DNA of 64,000 nt from Nocardioides carbamazepini (lineage in GTDB: Bacteria > Actinomycetota > Actinomycetes > Propionibacteriales > Nocardioidaceae). Positions 60,737 through 64,000 of this stretch are shown here, in pieces. The stretch is taken from positions 345,821 to 409,820 of the forward strand of contig NZ_JAHTLF010000018.1 in NCBI RefSeq assembly GCF_024614185.1, in the 5' to 3' direction. The notes under the pieces are model-generated. The model did not search any database and had not been told where the DNA came from. It saw only the letters and a program-made list of their open reading frames with translations. Position numbers and translations under genes: made by a program. The stretch's first letter is position 1. Every line of letters starts with the position of its first letter.

Positions 60737-61639
60737 TCACCTGACGCCGGCACCGGCCGCCGCGAGCAGCCGGGCGGCGGCATCCGGGAGAGGGGAGTCG
60801 CTCAGCCAGACGGCGGTCAGCGGGCGGACCAGAGCGAGATGGTCGAGCGGTACGGCGCGCAGCTCGTCGAGCCGCAGGTGGGCCTCCAATGCACGCTCCG
60901 ACAGCGCCACCGGTCCCATCCCGGCCATCGCGGCGTGGGTCAGACCGCTGTTCGACGCCATGACCAGACCGGGCTGCAGCTCGTGGCCCTCGCTGCCGAG
61001 CGCCTCCTCGAGCGTCACCCGGGTGCCCGACCCGGCCTCCCGCACCAGGACCCCGCCGGCGGCGAGCTCCGCGGCGGAGACCGGCGTGGTGCGGGTGGCC
61101 CAGGGGTGGCCGGGCGCCACGGCGACGACGAGCCGGTCCTCGCCGACACGCTGCCGGCAGAGGCCGTCCGGCACGGAGGGCACCTCGACGAAGCCGAGCT
61201 CGGCCGCACCGGTGCGGACCAGCCGCTCGACCTCGGCCGAGTTGGCGACGACCAGCGACACCTCCAGCTCCGGCGCGGAAGCGTGCAGCCGGGCGAGCCA
61301 GGCAGGGGCATAGTGCTCCGCGATCGTCATCGACACCGCGGCCCGGACGGCGAGGTCCCCCTCCGCGCGCAGCGTCGCGACCGAGCGCGCGAAGCGGTCG
61401 GCGGCGCCGAGCAGGTCGCCGGCCCAGTCGACGACGAGACGCCCGTGGGCCGTCAGCGTCGTCCCCTGGGTGGTGCGGTGCAGCACGGTGACGCCGAGCC
61501 GCCGCTCCAGCGCGAGCATGCGTCGGGAGACGCTCGGCTGGGAGAGTCGCAGCACCTGCGCGGCCTGGCCGATGCTTCCCGTCCGGGCCACGAGGGCGAG
61601 CACCTCGAGGTCATCGAGGTCCGGTCGTCGGGTGCTCAT
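60737..61639 (-). CDS. LysR-family regulator
   Basis: A 300-residue LysR regulator. The helix-turn-helix is at about residues 10-62 (LALVARTGSIGQAAQVLRLSQPSVSRRMLALERRLG). The effector domain contains RAAVSMTIAEHYAPAWL and GSGTRVTLEEALG, resembling CysL/CbbR-like members. It is divergent from the YeiH-type gene at 61711 across 71 bp, a usual pairing for this exporter family. The 3' end is 6 bp from the convergent sulfate permease. Confidence 0.88.
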   Translation of the reverse strand: MSTRRPDLDDLEVLALVARTGSIGQAAQVLRLSQPSVSRRMLALERRLGVTVLHRTTQGTTLTAHGRLVVDWAGDLLGAADRFARSVATLRAEGDLAVRAAVSMTIAEHYAPAWLARLHASAPELEVSLVVANSAEVERLVRTGAAELGFVEVPSVPDGLCRQRVGEDRLVVAVAPGHPWATRTTPVSAAELAAGGVLVREAGSGTRVTLEEALGSEGHELQPGLVMASNSGLTHAAMAGMGPVALSERALEAHLRLDELRAVPLDHLALVRPLTAVWLSDSPLPDAAARLLAAAGAGVR

Positions 61640-61710
61640 GCGTTCTCCGTATGACGTGATGTGCAGGCACTCACTACCGAGCGCCGTGGGACGGACCCAG
61701 TCTGGAGCAC

Positions 61711-62733
61711 ATGGCCATCAGCACCATGACCGACCGCACGACGAGGCATCCGGACGACACGGAGCCGTCCGCGCTGCCCGGCCTCGCCCTGACCGCCGCG
61801 GGCGTCGCCCTCTCCGTCGTGGCCCACCGCCTCCTGCCGTCGGTCGGCGTGCTGACCTGGGCGGTGCTGCTCGGCGCCGTGGTCGCCAACCTCGACCTGG
61901 TGCCCATCGCCGCGCGCCCCGGCCTGCGGCTCGCCGTCCAGCGGCTACTGCGGATCGGCGTCGTCCTGCTGGGGCTCTCCCTCTCGCTGACCGCGATCGC
62001 CGCCCTCGGCGTACCGATCATCGGCCTGGTGGTGCTGACCCTGGTCAGCACGCTGGCGCTCACCTGGTGGCTCGGTCTGCGGCTGCAGGTCGGGCCGGCC
62101 CGCAGCCTGCTGATCGCGACCGGGTTCGCGATCTGCGGCGCCTCGGCGATCGCGGGCATGGAACGTACCGCTGACGCCGACGAGGACGATGTCGCGACGG
62201 CGATCACCATGGTCACGCTCTACGGCACCGTCGCCATGATCGCCCTCCCCCTGCTGCAGGCACCGCTCGGCCTCTCCGAGCGCCAGCTCGGCATCTGGGC
62301 CGGAGCGAGTGTCCACGAGGTCGGCCAGGTCGTCGCGGCCGCCGGACCCGCGGGGACGGCCGCGGTCGCCGTCGCCGTCGTGGTCAAGCTGACCCGTGTC
62401 CTGCTGCTCGCCCCGGTCGTGGCGATCGTGAGCACGGCCCGCCGCGCCCGCCGGGGCCAGGAGGCGGCGGCCCGGCCGCCCCTGGTTCCGCTGTTCGTGC
62501 TCGGCTTCCTCGGCTGCGTGCTGCTCCGGACCGCCGGGCTGGTGCCCGCGCCCGCGCTCGAGGTCGCCGACACGCTGCAGACGGCGACCCTGGCCGCCGC
62601 ACTGTTCGCGTTGGGGACCGGCGTCCATCTCGGGAGGCTGCTGCACAGCGGCGGCCGGTCCCTGGCGCTGGGCCTGGTCTCGACCCTCGTCGTCGCGACG
62701 GTGTCGCTGGTCGGCGTCGTGACGATCGCCTGA
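61711..62733 (+). CDS. YeiH/UPF0324-family putative sulfate exporter
   Basis: A 340-residue membrane protein with about ten hydrophobic segments. The motif ATGFAICGASAIAGM near residue 140 and the later IWAGASVHEVGQVVAA are the family signatures. Members are annotated as putative sulfate or sulfite exporters and are often next to a LysR gene, as here. Sulfite from the desulfurisation operon would be a fitting cargo. The start could be this ATG or the Met five codons later. Confidence 0.85.
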   Translation: MAISTMTDRTTRHPDDTEPSALPGLALTAAGVALSVVAHRLLPSVGVLTWAVLLGAVVANLDLVPIAARPGLRLAVQRLLRIGVVLLGLSLSLTAIAALGVPIIGLVVLTLVSTLALTWWLGLRLQVGPARSLLIATGFAICGASAIAGMERTADADEDDVATAITMVTLYGTVAMIALPLLQAPLGLSERQLGIWAGASVHEVGQVVAAAGPAGTAAVAVAVVVKLTRVLLLAPVVAIVSTARRARRGQEAAARPPLVPLFVLGFLGCVLLRTAGLVPAPALEVADTLQTATLAAALFALGTGVHLGRLLHSGGRSLALGLVSTLVVATVSLVGVVTIA

Positions 62734-62909
62734 CGGTCCTGATCGGGTGCCGGCGTCTGCGCCCGCCCGCCACCGGGTACCGGCCGGGCATGAACACCTC
62801 GCCAGCTCCCACGACGATGGCGTCCGGCGTTCGGACTCGGGGTCGACCTGATCGTGCTCGGCCCATCCCCGCCCTGAGCCGGCGGCGCAGGGGCGGTCAG
62901 CAGGGCGCG

Positions 62910-63098
62910 ATGACCACAGACCTCGGTGACCCGGCGGTCGAGTACTGGTCGGACGCGATCGCGGCGGTCCGCGCACACGAGCACCGGCGCAGGGGGGTGG
63001 TGCGCCCGATGGCCCTGCAGGTCGCCGCGGCTCTCGCCGCTGCTGTCGCCGGCTATCTCGGCGGTCACCGGCGGGGGCCGCACGCCGGATGCCGCTAG
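62910..63098 (+). CDS. small membrane-anchored hypothetical protein
   Basis: A 62-residue protein: MTTDLGDPAVEYWSDAIAAV, a basic stretch, then one membrane helix (MALQVAAALAAAVAGYLGG) and a basic end. The ATG at 62910 is chosen; the frame is open 40 codons upstream in unlikely composition. No family recognised. Confidence 0.4.
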   Translation: MTTDLGDPAVEYWSDAIAAVRAHEHRRRGVVRPMALQVAAALAAAVAGYLGGHRRGPHAGCR

Positions 63099-63185
63099 TG
63101 GTCGCGGCCACCAGGGGCAGGGTCAGCGTCTCGCTGCTCCGATCGGGCGGCATGCCGGTCGACCCGACCTGCGGGACCCGCCGGT

Positions 63186-64000
63186 CTACTCCAGTCCGCG
63201 GGTGATCTCCCTCGTGCGCGCCTGCGCGGCGGCGGTGCCGGCGGCGACGACATCGCGCAGGCCGCGCTCCTCGAAGAGGAGGATCGCGCGCTCGGTCGAG
63301 CCGTGCGGGCTGGTCACCGCACGCCGCAGTGCGGCCGGGTCGGCGGCCTCGTCGTCGAGCATCCGGCCGGCGCCCGCGACCGTCCGGGCCGCGAGCATGC
63401 GGGCGAGGTCGGCGGGCAGGCCGAGCCGCTCCCCCGCCTCCGCCATCGCCTCGGTCAGGTAGAAGACGTAGGCGGGACCCGATCCGCTCACGGCGCCCAC
63501 GGCGTCGATCTGGTCCTCGGTCACCTCGACGACCGAGCCCACGGTGGCGAACAGATCGCGCGCCGCCCGCAGGTGCTCCGGAGCCGCGTGGGCTCCCGGG
63601 GCGATCGCGGTGACCCCGTGGCCGACGCGGGTCGGCGTGTTCGGCATCGCCCGCACGACCGGCTGTCCGGGCCGCAGGGCCTGCTCGATGCTCCTCAGCG
63701 GGACGGCTCCGGCGACGCTCACCACGACGGCGTCGGGTGCCAGCACCGCGGAGATCTCCGCGGCCAGCTCGGCCACCTGGGCCGGCTTCACGCCCAGCAC
63801 GACCACCCGCGCCCCCGCCGCGGCCCGTGCGTTGGCGGTCACGGCATCGGCATCGGCGCTCGTCGTCGAGGCGACCCGGACGCCGTACCGGTCCGTCAGC
63901 AGGCCGGCGCGCTCCGGCGTCCGGACGGTCGCGACGACCCGGTCCGCGGGAACCCCCGAATCCAGGAGCCCCGCCATGATGGCCTCGTTCATGGCTCCGC
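63186..64000 (-). CDS. proC: pyrroline-5-carboxylate reductase, cut by the window edge
   Basis: A ProC protein, which makes L-proline from pyrroline-5-carboxylate with NADPH. Visible: GAMNEAIMAGLL (end of the Rossmann loop), VVLGVKPAQVAELA, VRAMPNTPTRVGHG, and the signature AVSGSGPAYVFYLTEAMAEAG. The frame continues past position 64000: the usual N-terminal GxGxM loop is split by the edge, so only about 270 residues are seen. The internal ATG at 63992 is not the true start. Convergent with the small membrane protein gene. Confidence 0.92.
   Translation of the reverse strand, partial: GAMNEAIMAGLLDSGVPADRVVATVRTPERAGLLTDRYGVRVASTTSADADAVTANARAAAGARVVVLGVKPAQVAELAAEISAVLAPDAVVVSVAGAVPLRSIEQALRPGQPVVRAMPNTPTRVGHGVTAIAPGAHAAPEHLRAARDLFATVGSVVEVTEDQIDAVGAVSGSGPAYVFYLTEAMAEAGERLGLPADLARMLAARTVAGAGRMLDDEAADPAALRRAVTSPHGSTERAILLFEERGLRDVVAAGTAAAQARTREITRGLE

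Overview
The window is about 70% GC, codes densely on both strands, and has many 4-base stop/start overlaps, GTG starts, and large families of TetR regulators, SDRs, acyl-CoA dehydrogenases and Liv-type transporters. This suggests a high-GC actinobacterium, most like Nocardioides or a relative; the genus is an inference from gene style only. No rRNA, tRNA, CRISPR array, transposase or integrase was recognised.

Region 1 (1-12700). An MFS carrier faces an HxlR regulator. Next comes an acyl-CoA catabolic cluster: SDR, FadA-type thiolase, MaoC hydratase, TetR, a VOC protein, a complete Liv-type ABC transporter (F, G, M, H and lipoprotein) and a PaaK-like CoA ligase. Two matching inverted-repeat sites, before the thiolase/MaoC genes and before the transporter/ligase genes, tie these units together, probably under the TetR protein. 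A gamma-carbonic-anhydrase-like gene closes the region.

Region 2 (12701-34773). A second, larger catabolic block lies between two perfect 157-bp direct copies of the 3' end of the carbonic-anhydrase-like gene. It holds a decayed CoA ligase, four SDRs, a two-domain TetR protein, two acyl-CoA dehydrogenases, an APH-type phosphotransferase, a hydrolase, an enoyl-CoA hydratase, a HadA/HadB-like hydratase pair, an SCP-x-like thiolase, an intact CoA ligase, a second Liv transporter with a fused LivH-LivM permease, and an alpha-methylacyl-CoA racemase with the mycobacterial catalytic triad in place. Together they suggest uptake, activation, racemisation and beta-oxidation of a methyl-branched or cyclic acid, with a possible 4-hydroxyacyl-CoA branch (kinase plus an ACAD10/11-type dehydrogenase). 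The repeats suggest the block was acquired or can recombine out.

Region 3 (34774-41031). An OsmC protein and a cytosine-deaminase-like amidohydrolase lie behind two GntR-type palindromes, with a GntR/UTRA regulator convergent to them. Then come an acyl-CoA dehydrogenase facing TetR and LLM-family genes, and a DUF3800-like protein.

Region 4 (41144-54563). A tightly overlapping 12-gene run reads leftwards: an NtaA/DszA-type monooxygenase, a peptide-type ABC transporter (SBP, B, C, D, F), an SsuD-like monooxygenase, a family III CoA-transferase, a short enoyl-CoA-hydratase-like protein, a thiol-dioxygenase cupin, a hydrolase and two flavin reductases. A divergent LysR gene sits next to a perfect palindrome. 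The set fits import and stepwise breakdown of an organosulfur compound.

Region 5 (54602-64000). An unknown protein and an MFS exporter face a TetR gene. Then come a secreted or anchored collagen-like protein, an ArsR-SulP pair, a LysR gene divergent from a YeiH-type putative sulfate exporter, and a proC gene cut by the window edge. The sulfate-type transporters extend the sulfur theme of region 4.
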